A stretch of 64,000 bases of DNA from Prosapia bicincta (GCA_036971475.1 JBAIZL010000002.1:329428645-329492644), one strand, 5' to 3'. Positions 38,281-49,739 are shown, numbered from the stretch's first letter. Numbers and translations are program-made. Notes: generated by a model not told the origin, from the letters alone.

Positions 38281-38630
38281 AGAATGGATTAAGAAGGAAT
38301 ATATATGAAGCATTTGAAATATATAAATACAGTAATAATAACAAATTAATAAAAGAACAAATACAAATACATTCTAAATGTTATACTATATTCAATGTCT
38401 ATAATGTTACAGCAACAAAATAAATTTGGCAATTTGTATAAATTTAGAACAATTCTATTTATAATTTAACAGATGTTTTAGACCTATATCTTGCATTATT
38501 GTATTTTGCATTCCTGATGATGTTGGTACTGTTTACCAACGAAAAGCTTTGAATATAAATAAAAAATATTCTTGTATTTGAATAACATATGTTCTTTTAA
38601 ATTATTAAACAAGAAAACATATTATATATA
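38281..38630 (+). mobile_element. Penelope-like element, family 2: 3' end with last coding residues (plus strand)
   Basis: Codons from about 38281 to 38423 read NIYEAFEIYK, then LIKEQIQIHSK, and end with NVTATK and a stop. This is the C-terminus of a GIY-YIG-type Penelope ORF, where an E-EIYK helix follows the nuclease core. The following 3' untranslated part includes a hammerhead-like motif (38514-38544) and ends in a TA run at 38621-38633. An inverted copy occurs at 40683-41030, so together they form the outer arms of a large palindrome. Confidence 0.75.
38514..38544 (+). ncRNA. Hammerhead-ribozyme-like core in a Penelope 3' region
   Basis: CTGATGA (38514-38520) is followed by a 7-bp stem (GTTGGTA 38522-38528 with TACCAAC 38534-38540) closing a 5-base loop, then GAAA (38541-38544). 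This is the order of a hammerhead core: box 1, stem II, box 2. One extra T lies between the first box and stem II, and stems I and III have not been established. Penelope-like elements are known to carry hammerhead ribozymes. Activity is uncertain. Confidence 0.4.
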
Positions 38631-38631
38631 T

Positions 38632-39300
38632 ATGATGAATAGTTATAATCTGGAGTACATCCGTTCATTCTGCAGTGCATAAAATCGCAGTTCCGACATT
38701 TCGCTAGAATCTCATCCAGTATTGACGAGGTGAACCCAACAACAGTTGAAGAGCGAGTGAAGAGCGCAGATAACTCTGCTCCTATATATAGAGGAATGAA
38801 GCCGCACCCATTGACGTCAAAACACACATTGACGTCAATCCATACATACCTGAGCAAAACAATTACTCACATTCCTTTGCCTTTGTTCACCTTTATGCCG
38901 ATAAAATGACACATTTCCACAAATCGCGATTGTTAAGACTCCCTTGCTTCTCAATTTCGATAGCCCCACGAATAATTCTAGTCCTGTAGTTTTCCACTTG
39001 GGCAAGATTGGAAACCAGTGGTACGCCCTGTATCGCAGTGGTGCCTGTACAGAGCCGACGTTTTCTGCTTGTTTTTAAAGCCCAGTTTGTGCTCCTCAAG
39101 CCTAGATGAGATACGTCTGTTCGTTTGGCCAATGTACGATTTCTTACAAACTCCACAAGAAACGCTGTAAACGCCATGGTTTTCTAAGAAGATCTTGTCT
39201 TTGGTGTCAAATGGAAGGACACTTTGGCGGTGTAACGCTTTATTAATGGCATATTCCTTATAGGAATAGACTGTCTTTGAAGAAAGTGACATAATAGCTA
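38632..39300 (-). pseudogene. Penelope-like element, family 1, copy A (GIY-YIG endonuclease part, minus strand)
   Basis: Penelope-like elements encode a reverse transcriptase followed by a GIY-YIG nuclease and move by target-primed reverse transcription. The minus frame at 38978-39337 reads YKEYAINKALHRQ, then GVYSVSC, then KKSYIGQTNRRI and RHHCDTG, the core of the nuclease. Compared with copy B it has lost about 46 residues between QSVLP and KDKIF, and it is frameshifted after FQSC. It starts about 39270-39300 and runs down to the TA-flanked end near 38632. It lies head-to-head with copy B. Confidence 0.85.
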
Positions 39301-40682
39301 GCTTGAATGTCAAGTCATTATTTCCCAGCGTTCCCATTGATGAAGTGCTTCAGAGGATGTCTATTTTTGAAGAGCTCCCTCCACATGTCTAGGATCTGGC
39401 TAGGCACTGTCTCAAAAACACTTACTTTTTGTTTAATGAGCAGTTTTACAGGCAACTTGATGGTGCCCCTATTTGTATGACGTTCTTTGAGCAAGAAGCC
39501 CTGAATGATGTTTTTCTCAGACCTAAAGCTTGGTTTCGTTATGTCGATGACGTCTTTATGATTTGGCAACATGGTGGCACAGAACTTGATAAGTTCCTTA
39601 CGTATCTAAACTCTCGCCACTCCAGGATATTTTTCACTTTGAAACTAGAGAGTGATGGCTGCTTACCGTTTTTTGGACGTCTTGGTTAAGAAGGGTCAGA
39701 ATGGTTGTGTTCACCATTCGGTCTACAGAACTCATACCAATAGATATCTTAACGCTGAGTCACATCACCACCCATCTCTAGGTCGCTGATACGCTCTTCT
39801 CTAGGTCTCACAAATTAACGGACATCCATTCGAGGAACCATGAACTTATTACTATGAGAGAGGTGCTTAGAAGCAATAGCTATAAGGAATATGCCATTAA
39901 TAAAGCGTTACACCGCCAAAGTGTCCTTCCAGATGACGTGGACGAGAAAGAGACTGGAAAAGCTGGTACTGTTTTCCTGCCCTTTATTAAAGGAGCCACT
40001 GATAGGATTGGCAGACTCTTTAGAAGGCATGGTATACGTTCCGTTTATAAACCTTACATCACCATTGACAAGGTTGTTGGTAACGCCAAAGATAAGATCT
40101 TCTTGGCAAACCATGGCGTTTACAGCGTTTCTTGTGGAGTTTGTAAGAAATCGTACATTGGCCAAACGAACAGACGTATCTCAGCTAGGCTTGAGGAGCA
40201 CAAACTGGGCTTTAAAAATAAGCAGAAAACGTCGGCTCTGTACAGGCACCACTGTGATACAGGGCATACCATTGGTTTCCAATCTTGCCGTCAGATTGCT
40301 CAAGTGGAAAACTACAGGACTAGAATTATTCGTGAGGCAGACGAAATAGTGAAGCAAGGGAGTCTTAACAAACGCGATGAGACTTTGAATTTGCCAGCAG
40401 TGTGGAAATGTGTCATCGATAGATTTTATCGGCATAAAGATGAACAAAGGCAAAGGAATGTGAGTAATTGTTTGGGTCAGGTGTGTGTCGATTGACGTCA
40501 ATGGGTGTGGCTTCATTCCTCTATATATAGGAGCAGAGTTATCTGCGCTCTTCACTCGCTCTTCAACTGTTGTTGGGTTCACCTCGTCAATGCTGGATGA
40601 GATTCTAGCGAAACGTCGGAACTGCGATTTTATGCACTCCAGAATGAACGGATGTACTCCAGATTATAACTATTCATCATAT
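39301..40682 (+). mobile_element. Penelope-like element, family 1, copy B (plus strand)
   Basis: This copy is the mirror partner of copy A and extends from the second half of the reverse transcriptase through the nuclease to the 3' region. Its 3' end (gatgtactccagattataac and on) is the reverse complement of the left end of copy A at 38632 onward. Together 38632-40682 form an inverted dimer flanked by TA runs. Confidence 0.8.
39306..40495 (+). pseudogene. Penelope reverse transcriptase and GIY-YIG endonuclease (5'-truncated, broken)
   Basis: The reading begins with VKSLFPSVPIDEVLQ (around the first catalytic Asp region of the reverse transcriptase), then NTYFLFNEQFYRQLDGA, then RYVDDVFMIW with the YVDD catalytic motif at about 39540, and DGCLPFF. 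The segment that should hold the MGSPLSP motif is missing between QLDGA and FFEQEAL. The frame shifts after CLPFF and has a stop near 39788. A clean 213-codon frame (39854-40495) then carries the linker and the nuclease: GVYSVSC, KKSYIGQTNRRISARLEEH (GIY-YIG core with catalytic Arg and later Glu) and a C-terminal tail. No start or N-terminal domain is present. Confidence 0.88.
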
Positions 40683-41705
40683 ATATATATAATATGTTTT
40701 CTAGTTTAATAATTTAAAACAACATATGTTATTCAAATACAAGAATATTTTTTATTTATATTCAAAGCTTTTCGTTGGTAAACAGTACCAACATCATCAG
40801 GAATGCAAAATACAATAATGCAAGATATAGGTCTAAAACATCTGTTAAATTATAAATAGAATTGTTCTAAATTAATACAAATTGAAAAGTTTATTTTGTT
40901 GCTGTAACATTATAGACATTGAATATAGTATAAAATTTTGAATGTATTTGTATTTGTTCTTTTATTAATTTGTTATTATTACTGTTTTTATATATTTCAA
41001 ATGCTTCATATATAATCATTCTTAATCCTTTATTAATTTCTTTTATAAGTTTCATATTTTCAATGTTTGGAAATTGTGCTTATTATTATTACAATGATTT
41101 GCAAAATTTGATTTATATATTTATGGATTTATATAGGTATTCAAATGTTCTTTATATCTTTCTTTTAATTTTTTCTTGGTTTGACCTATATAGGTTTTAT
41201 GACAGTTTTCACATTCTAATTTATAAACACCACCTTTTTCATGAATATTATTTGTTTTATTATTATTATTTGTTATGTTTATTATTTTGTTATTAGTTTT
41301 GTATGCAATTTTTATATTTTTATTTTTGAATAATTTGGTGATATTTTGTATTAAAAATATTATAATTACGTTTGTCAACAGTGTTCTTTTTATAACCATT
41401 TTCTAATCAAATTTCATAAATTATGTTTTTTCTCTTATTTTATTTTCTTCATTCATGGGGATATATAATAAGTTATATAAAGCAGCCATTTTTTGATTAT
41501 ATGGGTGATTAGAATTATTTGGTATAATTTGGTTTACGGTATATCATATATTCAAATTTTTCATTTTCTCTTACTATTGTAAGAAAAACATTTATCTATG
41601 TAAGAGAAACATTTTTATCGTATATTTTTATAATTGTTGTAAAAATATTTCAGATAATGTATTTGATAACGGTGAGCCCATAGCAAGACCATCTTCTATT
41701 TAAAT
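40683..41705 (-). pseudogene. Penelope-like element, family 2, copy C (minus strand, 5'-truncated)
   Basis: On the minus strand from about 41700 the reading is IEDGLAMGSPLS (a reverse transcriptase motif typical of Penelope), then after decay GGVYKLECENC and KTYIGQTKKKLKERYKEH (GIY-YIG nuclease, 41121-41240), and finally YEAFEIYK, LIKEQIQIHSK and NVTATK with a stop near 40895. Stops and frameshifts separate these blocks. The 3' region carries the hammerhead-like motif at 40770-40800. This copy differs strongly from family 1 and is very AT-rich. Confidence 0.8.
40770..40800 (-). ncRNA. Second copy of the hammerhead-like core
   Basis: On the minus strand this reads CTGATGA, T, GTTGGTA, a 5-base loop, TACCAAC, GAAA, identical to the motif at 38514-38544. 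It lies in the inverted arm of the same Penelope family. Confidence 0.38.
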
Positions 41706-42640
41706 ACAATAGAATAAAACTAAAATTACAATAAAAAAAATAATAATATAGCTCAAAAAACATGTAAACAAGCCGAAAAATTATGGGTTAAAAATGAAAT
41801 AAAAAACTTGTATAGAAAGAAAAATACTTTAACTATTGAAATATATAAGCTACATATAAAATTAGCTTCTATAATGAATAACATAAAATGGGAAAAAAAT
41901 ATAATAAAATCAATTTATTTATAAAAAAAATTAGAAATATAAAAATAAATAAAATAAAAAAACACTTAAAATTTGAAGTTAGAAAAACAAATAAAAGATG
42001 TACCTGAAATTAAATATCATAATTTTCACCCTAATGTAGTTAATCTATCAAATACTAAATTTAATCTTAATGAAATAAAACTACTAGAAAACAATAAAAC
42101 CAATAAAAAAACAGACATAAATAATAATATTAATAATATTATAATAGATACAGAACTAGCTATTAGTAAACTAAATAAAAGCTTACAAGAAAATACCACA
42201 ATCGAAGCAGCTTATGAAATTAAAAAATTGATTAAAAATAATGCAGTTAATAAAACACATAAGAAAAAATATTTAGAAATTGAAGATTTAAAACAAAAAT
42301 TACAAAATAATAACCTTATTACCGTAAAGGCAGATAAAAGTAATGCTATTGTCATTATTGATAAAAATGAATACATAACAAAAACAGAAAAATACATAAA
42401 TGATAAACAAATTTTGTCAAGTATATAAGAATCCTACGAATAAATTTCAAAATAATATTTAAAATATTGTAAAATCTTCATATAAACTATTCAATAAAAA
42501 TAATGTTAGCAACTATATAACTGATAATCCAAAAATTCCAATATTGAATGGACTTGTAAAATTACATAAAATAGATAAACCAATAAGACCGTTAATAATC
42601 ACTGTTAATAAGACCACTGTAATCACTAGAACGGACTAAA
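41706..42640 (+). pseudogene. Penelope-like element, family 2, copy D (N-terminal part, plus strand)
   Basis: This is the head-to-head partner of copy C. The open frame at 41973-42428 (151 codons) matches the region before the Penelope reverse transcriptase: NLSNTKFNLNEIKLLENN, then AAYEIKKLI, LKQKLQNNNLITVKADKSN and IVIIDKNEYI. After a stop it continues with PKIPILNGLVKLHKIDKPIRP (about 42530-42595), the fingers region of the reverse transcriptase, and then breaks off. Only an N-terminal fragment remains. Lysine/asparagine richness reflects the AT bias. Confidence 0.78.
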
Positions 42641-42654
42641 CGTCCTGTATAACT

Positions 42655-43085
42655 AATAAAAGAAACAATTGATATAAACAAAACTTTTCAAAATCAATTT
42701 CTACTTCGGTCAACAAACGAGAACATTCATTTTAATTTTTTTAAATAAATATAATTAATACAAATAAAGTAACATAACCTATGCGTTAAAACAACTGTTC
42801 TGTCACATAACCTGCAACATAAAACTAGCTATTTTATGAAATCATATGTTTTCACCTATTTTAAGGATAACGAAATGAAATAACTATATTGCATACCTTG
42901 CCCCTTTTGTGACTAGTTTTTCTTCCATATAAAGCTAAAGTTAATTCAATAAATTTAGTTAACGAATAAATATTTGAAAATACTGTAATTACATCAATTG
43001 CTATAAACTACAAGTTTACAAAAAAATATTTGTACTTGATTGGTTAAATAAAACGTATTTTAATAAAGATTAAAAATTTAAACAA
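42655..43085 (+). repeat. Interspersed repeat family, copy 2
   Basis: Similar along its length to 49905-50325, with the same start (aacaaaacttttcaaaatca), the tatgcgttaaaac segment, and the final attaaaatt before a microsatellite. The minus-oriented copy is at 6190-6560. The family is not identified. Confidence 0.7.
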
Positions 43086-43091
43086 GATGCG

Positions 43092-43096
<5 letters not shown>

Positions 43097-43144
<48 letters not shown>

Positions 43145-43147
43145 ATA

Positions 43148-43215
<68 letters not shown>
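43097..43215. repeat. (TA)n-(GT)n-(TA)n microsatellite
   Basis: A TA run (43097-43121), a GT run (43122-43144), and a second long TA run (43151-43215). It follows directly on the 3' side of an interspersed repeat copy, as in the copy at 50330. Confidence 0.97.
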
Positions 43216-43220
<5 letters not shown>

Positions 43221-43261
43221 TATGGTGATATGTTTTCTTCTAATATAGTTAATAAATTTAA

Positions 43262-43332
43262 AACATTTCAAAAACAAGAATACTTTTAATAAATATATTC
43301 ATTAGAAGTATTCTTGTTTTTGAAATATTTTT
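43262..43332. repeat. Short perfect palindrome with 22-bp arms
   Basis: atttcaaaaacaagaatact at about 43265 is mirrored by agtattcttgtttttgaaat ending near 43329, with a loop of roughly 20 AT-rich bases. It could be a hairpin-forming end of a mobile element. The caagaata core resembles the Penelope family 2 terminus, but the match is short. Confidence 0.75.
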
Positions 43333-44139
43333 AATTTATTATATATAAGAAGAGAGTGAACTAATAAAAAGATTGAATAAACAGTTAAAGGTATATTTAA
43401 TGACCTCACGCATAATAATGCTGTGCATTCCAAGATTAATTTTTTGTCCAAAGAACTGGCGAATCTAGTTAAAAGGAAACAGCATAGTGCTTGGCGAATC
43501 TCCACATTGCTCCGTTCATTTCGCATTCGTATCTATAGTGGGCAATGCGCGAGAGTAAACTTGCATTAGATAGTTTAACGATTGCTACTAGCAATGCGTT
43601 CTCCTTACAGATGCTGGAACCCAAATGTAATCTGCAATTAGTTTTGGAGGGAACATTACTTTTGGATTTTGTCCTTCCTTATTACATACTATTATTTTCT
43701 AAACACCAAAGTTCATTTTAAAACTGTTTTTGCTATGAAAATGTTTGAGGGGTGGGCATCTGGCACGTAGAGGACTTAAAACTAGTGAACTTGACTTGAG
43801 CGTAAAAGTAAAACCGTGACGTTGCACTCTGCTACAGGATCCGGGATCGATACGCCGGTGACGTCACAGGTCGCCGGGTTACTCTACGTGGACTAGTAAC
43901 ACACTCCCGGTTTGTGCTTGGCTGCGAAAAGGAATTCCTAGTCTGACATTTGTTTTATAATAATACTTGTAAACTTATTTGTTTAAAGATACATCCAGAT
44001 TACAGACAACTAACATAAGCTTATATAAAATCCTTTTTATTCAGAAAAGATTACAATTTCTGATTCTGACCTAAATTTTGCTTGTAATAAAATGTGTTAT
44101 ATTTGTAATGAAACTTAAAAAATATATAGTAGATTATTC
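43333..44139. other. unc-13: Intron sequence, no feature recognised
   Basis: A locally less AT-rich patch (43470-43930) with a minus open frame of 74 codons at 43302-43526 that I do not recognise. No splice-site-bounded exon is apparent. Confidence 0.4.
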
Positions 44140-46080
44140 CAAACTAAAATCATAAAATTTATTTTCATAATTACTTATGCTTTACTAAACTAGAACAATA
44201 ACCTTTTTTAATTAAATAACTTGGGCTATTCTAAACTAAAACAATATAATTTTTAACGGCATTAATTAGTCCATTTTAAGATAAAACAATAAAAGCTTCT
44301 TAGTGAAATATCTTGGGTTATTCTAAACTAAAACAATATAATTTTTAACGGCATTAATTAGTCCATTCTAAGCTAAAACGATAAACGTTTCTTAGCGAAA
44401 TAACTTGGGCCATTCTAAATTAAAACAATAAAATTTTTAATTACATTAAATACTCCATTCTAAACTAAAACATTAAAATGTCTTAGTGAAATAACTTTGA
44501 CTGTTCTAAACTAATACAATAAAATTTTAATAACATATTCTGTTCATTCTAATCTAAAACACTAACTTGAGCTATTCTAAACTAAAACAATATAATTTGT
44601 TAGCGAAATATCTTGGGCTATTCTAAACTAAAACAAAAAAATTTTTAATGACATTAATTAGTCCATCTTAAACTAAAACAATAACATTTCTTAGTAAAAT
44701 AATTTGGGATATTCCAAACTAAAACAATAAAGTTTTAATGGTATCATTATTCTATTCTAAGCTAAAACAATAATATTTCTTAGCGGAATAACTTGGGCTA
44801 TTCTAAACTAAAACAGTAATATCTTTAATTGGCATTATTTGTTCTATTCTAAACTAAAATAATAAAATTTCTTAACGAAATAACTTGGGCTATTCTAAAA
44901 TAAACATTTAAATTTGTTAATAGCATATGTTTTTTCTATTCTAAACTAAAACAATACAAATTCTTAGCGAAATAACTTGGGCTATTCTAAACTAAAACTG
45001 TAAAATGTTGAATGGCATTATTTGTTCTATTCTAAACATAAACAGTAAAATTTCTTAGCGAAATTACTTGGGCTATTCTAAACTAAAATAGTAAAACCTT
45101 TAATGACATATTTCTTTTCTATTCTAAACTAAATCAATACAAATTCTTAACGAAATTACTTGGACTATTCTAAACTAAAACAATAAAATTTGAATGGCAT
45201 AACTGTTCTATTCTAAGCTAAAACAATAAACTTTCTTAGCGAAATAACTTGGGCTAGTATGAACTAAAATGTTAAAATTTTTATCGTAATTACTTAAGCT
45301 ATTGTAAACTAAACATTAAAATTTCTCAACGAAAATAATTAGTTTATTCTAAACTAAAGCAACAACAATTTTCTTAGTGAATTTACTTGGGCTATTCTGA
45401 AGTAAACCAATAACATTTCTTGACATAACTTTGGGCTATTATAAACTAAATCAACAAAATTTCAAGGCGAAATTAATTACTCTATGCAAACCAAAACAAT
45501 AAAATTTCACGTCAAAAATACTTAGGCTATTATAAACTAAAAACAATAAAATATTTTTAGCGAAATTATTTTGTTTATTCTAAACTAAATAATACATCTC
45601 ATTGCAAGTATTTGAGTAATTCTAAAGTAAGCCAATAAAATCTATTACCGTATTTATCCGGGTTATTCTAAACTAAAACAATACAACTTCATACAGTATT
45701 TACTTAGGCTATTATAACCTAAACAATAAAATTTCGTTAATAATATTATTTAGGCCATTATAAACTAAACCAATAACATTTTTTGACATCATTTTGGCTA
45801 TTAGAAACTAAAGCAATAAAATTTCGTAGCAAAAGTACTTCGGCTATTCTAAACTAAAACAATAACATTTTTTAGCGAAATTATTCTGTTTATTCTAAAC
45901 TAAATAATATTTTATAGTGAAATTACTTGAGTTATTCTAAATAAAGCCAATAAAATCTATTACCGTATTTATCTGGGTTATTCTAAACTGAAACAATACA
46001 ACTTCATACAGTATTTACTTAGGCTAATTGTAACCTAAAGCACTAACATTTCATAACGAAATTATGTAAGCTATTCTGAA
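44140..46080 (+). repeat. Old satellite array, 92-bp dimer of about 46-bp half units
   Basis: The segment ttgggctattctaaactaaaa recurs; early copies at 44221, 44313 and 44405 are 92 bases apart. A related half unit (tgttctattctaaactaaaa) lies between them. Divergence is high, with many small indels toward 45300-46080, so the array is older than the 154-bp and 62-bp satellites. No coding content. Confidence 0.9.
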
Positions 46081-46496
46081 CTCTATGAATTGTACAAAAT
46101 AATAGGTTTAATAAGAATAAGTGTTTAATATTTTTAGAAAGTACGAAACTAAAGTCTTCTGCAGCCACATTTAGTTGGATATATCGGTTGTATTGGACAT
46201 TATTGGTGCGCAAACGATATTTTGGCATTCTCTGTATAAGAGCTGCAGACAATAAGTCGTTGCTTGTGACGTCACGACCGAGACGCAGTTCATCTTTTGG
46301 CAAACATATTCTGACCAACAACATGCACATAAAGTTATCGCAGAATATATTCGGCTTATTGAAGTGATGAGGTTTGTGTTTGATAAAAAGGAAAACATTT
46401 TTGCTGTCAGTTTTAGTTCTGTGCAGTTATTTTGTAATAGAATAATATTTTTACTGGAAATTTTATGTCAGTGATCCTAAAATGGACTGACATAAA

Positions 46497-47055
46497 TGGA
46501 AAATCAAACTTAATGAAGTAAAGTCAGTACACGCCTCAAATAAGGTATTGAAAGATCCCCCGCTAATGGATGTTAACGGAATCATCATCCCTTAAGAAAA
46601 TAATGCTAAATATCTACGTATGAACCTAGATACTAAACTAAGATGGAAACACTACAACAAGAAAAAGAAGGAGTAAGTAAATATCATATATCGTAAGTAA
46701 TATTGGCGTTTGGGTAGAAACTCAAACCTCTCATTATGCGATAAAATTAAAATCTACAATCAGATCCTGAAACCAGTTTACCTGAATGGCAACCAACTGT
46801 GGAGATTTGTAAAAAAAATCTAAAGCAGAAATTCTTCAGATGTTACAAATAAGGTATTGAGAAATACGGTTAATGTCTCTTTGTATGGGAAAAACAAATA
46901 TAAACCAAGATCCGACTATAACAGAAGAAATATAGAAGATGCCCAAAAAATATAAAAAGATACTTCAACTTCATCCAAGTGCAATGCCTATGCAACTTCT
47001 CGATAACCTGTACATGGTTAGAAGATTTAAGAGAACCAAACCATTTGAGTAAGTG
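46497..47055 (+). pseudogene. Jockey-clade LINE reverse transcriptase, C-terminal relic
   Basis: Plus-strand readings in shifting frames give WKIKLNEVKSVHAS, PPLMDVNGIIIP, AKYLRMNLDTKLRWKHY, then LSLCDKIKIYNQILKPVYLNGNQLW, and finally a segment like RRFKRTKPFE. This is the order of the thumb and C-terminal part of Jockey-type non-LTR retrotransposon reverse transcriptases (NEVKSVH; KYLG--LD--LTWK; KL-LY---LKP-W-YG-QLW; R-KR-KP-DL). The catalytic FADD region lies upstream and is not seen. Multiple stops show it is dead. No poly(A) tail was identified. Confidence 0.75.
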
Positions 47056-48178
47056 TAGTGTTGTGTTGTGATGTGCTAGTTGTAATCTAATGTATGTAAA
47101 TGACAATGTCCAGACAAGAACTAAACAGTTAATGGGCACTTTAGTTATGTGAGTATTTAGGGTGAGATAATGCAAGAAATGTTAATGGTTGGTCTAATAA
47201 GACAAGTTTTAAAAATAATAATGAAAAAAATATGTCAGTTATTAGTGAAAAAATGTTAATCGATATTTTTGCTTCGGGTATTTAAACGAGTCGTGTCTTA
47301 TAATAGTATTCTGTTGTATAGTATCCAGGGATAGTATTCAACATTACTTTATAATAACATTTGCTAGAAACGAAGTTTTGTATTGATTCCAACCCCTTTT
47401 TATTCGAAAAACACTAAACTAATTCGCTTATCAGATCTCATTTCTTTGCTTGTCTGCAACGTACTGCAGCGGCCAGAATGTCCGATGCAAAGAATCAGGG
47501 TAATTGTAAAGAATACCAGAATCAAACGTAACCTGGTTAAATAATTGGCTAAATTTATATGTAAAAATTTTAAAGCATTATAATAATAATAATATTAAAA
47601 CTAGGGTAAATAATAGTAAAATGAAGAAAATTAGAAATAACTTTAGACTTAAAAAACATAAATTATAATCAATAAGAAAAATTATCACTTCAAAGTGGAT
47701 AGCCTAAATTATGTATACAAAAAAGACGGTAATTGTGTAGTATAACAAACTCGGCCTAGATGCCGGCTATTAAAATAATTGTACTTAAATATAATCGGGA
47801 ATAAAGAATGTAAATTTATAAGATGTGAGGAAAGTAAATTAGGCCTAGCTAGGGAAAATAGTATTTATGTAAAAGTAAAGATTAAATGTTAAAATGTAAT
47901 AGCCTAGAAATTAGGTTATACTAGAAGCAGTCATATTTGATTCCGGAAAAATCCGCCTAGGGTATTGATTATAAATCTTGTCACTACGAAACGAAAGCGC
48001 TACAGTCGAACTTTGGATTAGGAATTTTAAAAAGAAAATTAAATTAAATAAGAAGAAATAAAGTCAAATACGTTATTAAATAAAAGGTAAAAATGGAAAG
48101 GACACATCAGAATACAGAAATGCCTTTTACAAAAAGTGAAACTAATCTTAGTTCAGAATTTCCGAACAAACAAAGTCA
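47056..48178. other. unc-13: Intron sequence, no feature recognised
   Basis: AT-rich, with several short direct repeats of the taggcctag / aattaggc type but no array. No exon or known element was recognised. Confidence 0.4.
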
Positions 48179-48192
48179 ATTGCCATGGCAAC
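48179..48192. promoter_or_regulatory. RFX X-box-like palindrome
   Basis: ATTGCCATGGCAAC matches the RFX-type X-box dyad at 13 of 14 positions of its symmetric form. A single 14-base match may be chance. A second, independent one lies at 57621-57634. Confidence 0.25.
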
Positions 48193-49739
48193 GGCTTTCT
48201 GATTGGGCAAAAAGTTGAAAAATGGATACTAGGGCGTGGGAAGTTTGAAATTGGAGAAGACGGGCCTCACAAAAGAGACGCTATCCAGAATTAGAATGCA
48301 TTAGGCTCTCAAGGCGAGCAGACGTGTTTTAGTACCATGCGACCAGGACAAGCAAAAAAGTGCTAGAAACAGAGTAAAAAGTGCTACGATGTGATCAGGG
48401 GAAGGAAGATATATATGAGCAAGGGCTCATATATACCCAGAACAAAATTTCGACCACCAAAATGCCAAATTAAAGAAAATAAGAAGATTAAACGAAATTA
48501 TGGAGAGACGCCTACCTACCAAGACCCTTGAAGCTGTAACGGGACCGACAGATGACAAAATTAATGAAGATAAAAAGATTTCTACAGTACAAGGTTATAT
48601 AATCAATTTAATTATTTTTTTTAAATGACATTTTACTTCAAATTATATTAACTTAAATTCAAAATTAAATAAGATGGGAGTAACCTAAGGGACTGATTAG
48701 TCAACTCTCTTAGGTTACCCAAATTTAAGTAACAAAGATTCAAAATTGACTTTCCATTCCCATCGCTGTGGGAATGTATGGATTAAGTATAAAGGTGTAT
48801 ATCTTATATGGCTTTTTCTAAGTAAATTTCTAATGAATAATTTCTAAAGAAGTTAATTGTTCAAGGCCTAGCCTAAAGGCATTAAATAGTAATATTAAGT
48901 GTTTGAAAAAGAATCAGATTTTAAGATATGTTAAATTTAACTGTAACAATCAAAACTATATACAAAATTAATTATGTAACTTCGATAATTTAAATTATAT
49001 ACAAAATTAATGATAATAAGAAAATTTAAAAACATAGAATGAGATAATAATGTTTAATTAAATGGCAAGTTGTATGAAATTTTGAAAAAGTAATTAGTCA
49101 AGAAAATCCTGTTAAATTAAATAAAAACAATAATAATTAATTTGAACCTTGGAACAAATAAATAAAAAGGTATATTTTCCAATTAGCTGTGTTTTCATTC
49201 TAAATAAGATAAGTTCACTAGATATCCAGGTATAGTCTTTAAATCACAAGTGTCTCTCAAAGATTCCACTACCCGCAAAGGAGCTTGAACAGGGCTTATC
49301 GGAGGCTAATTGGTTTTATCAAAAATTCAGGGGTTGGTTCCTCTGAGAGGTTTATTCCTTGAGGCACAGGTCTATGAAACTAGGTCCGTAGTCAATGGAT
49401 AAACCAGTACTTTCTTACTGACTTAACAATTGAGAAGAGAAAGGGCCATGGTAAGGCAGGGTAAAAGGTCGGTAAGAGTACGTTAATAAAATATCCTTAA
49501 ATGGGTTCGAACTGAATTTATATAAATGTACGTCTACTGTTGATTGTTACAATAAAAAGGAATCGTGTTGCAAGGGATTAGCTGCTTCCTCCCCCTCCCA
49601 TCATCTCCCCGATTTATGTCGATACTTTATGTAACACCAGGATTATACTGAATAAACGCCGCCGTAACCTATACTGCCAGAGTGAGAAGACAGACACGTT
49701 TGGAGTTCTATTTTAAAATTAACAAATTACGTGACTTAC
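48193..49739. other. unc-13: Intron sequence with a small hairpin
   Basis: No gene recognised. taacctaag near 48681 and cttaggtta near 48709 form a 9-bp inverted repeat. The stretch at 49200-49640 is less AT-rich but has no open frame of interest. Confidence 0.4.

Noticed and set aside
39854..40495. A 213-codon clean frame that could be a host GIY-YIG nuclease gene
   Set aside because: It is preceded by Penelope reverse transcriptase motifs in shifted frames, has no N-terminal domain of its own, and has a second inverted copy next to it.
42212..42397. Minus-strand frame with hydrophobic, membrane-like residues
   Set aside because: It is the antisense shadow of the lysine/asparagine-rich Penelope frame at 41973-42428.
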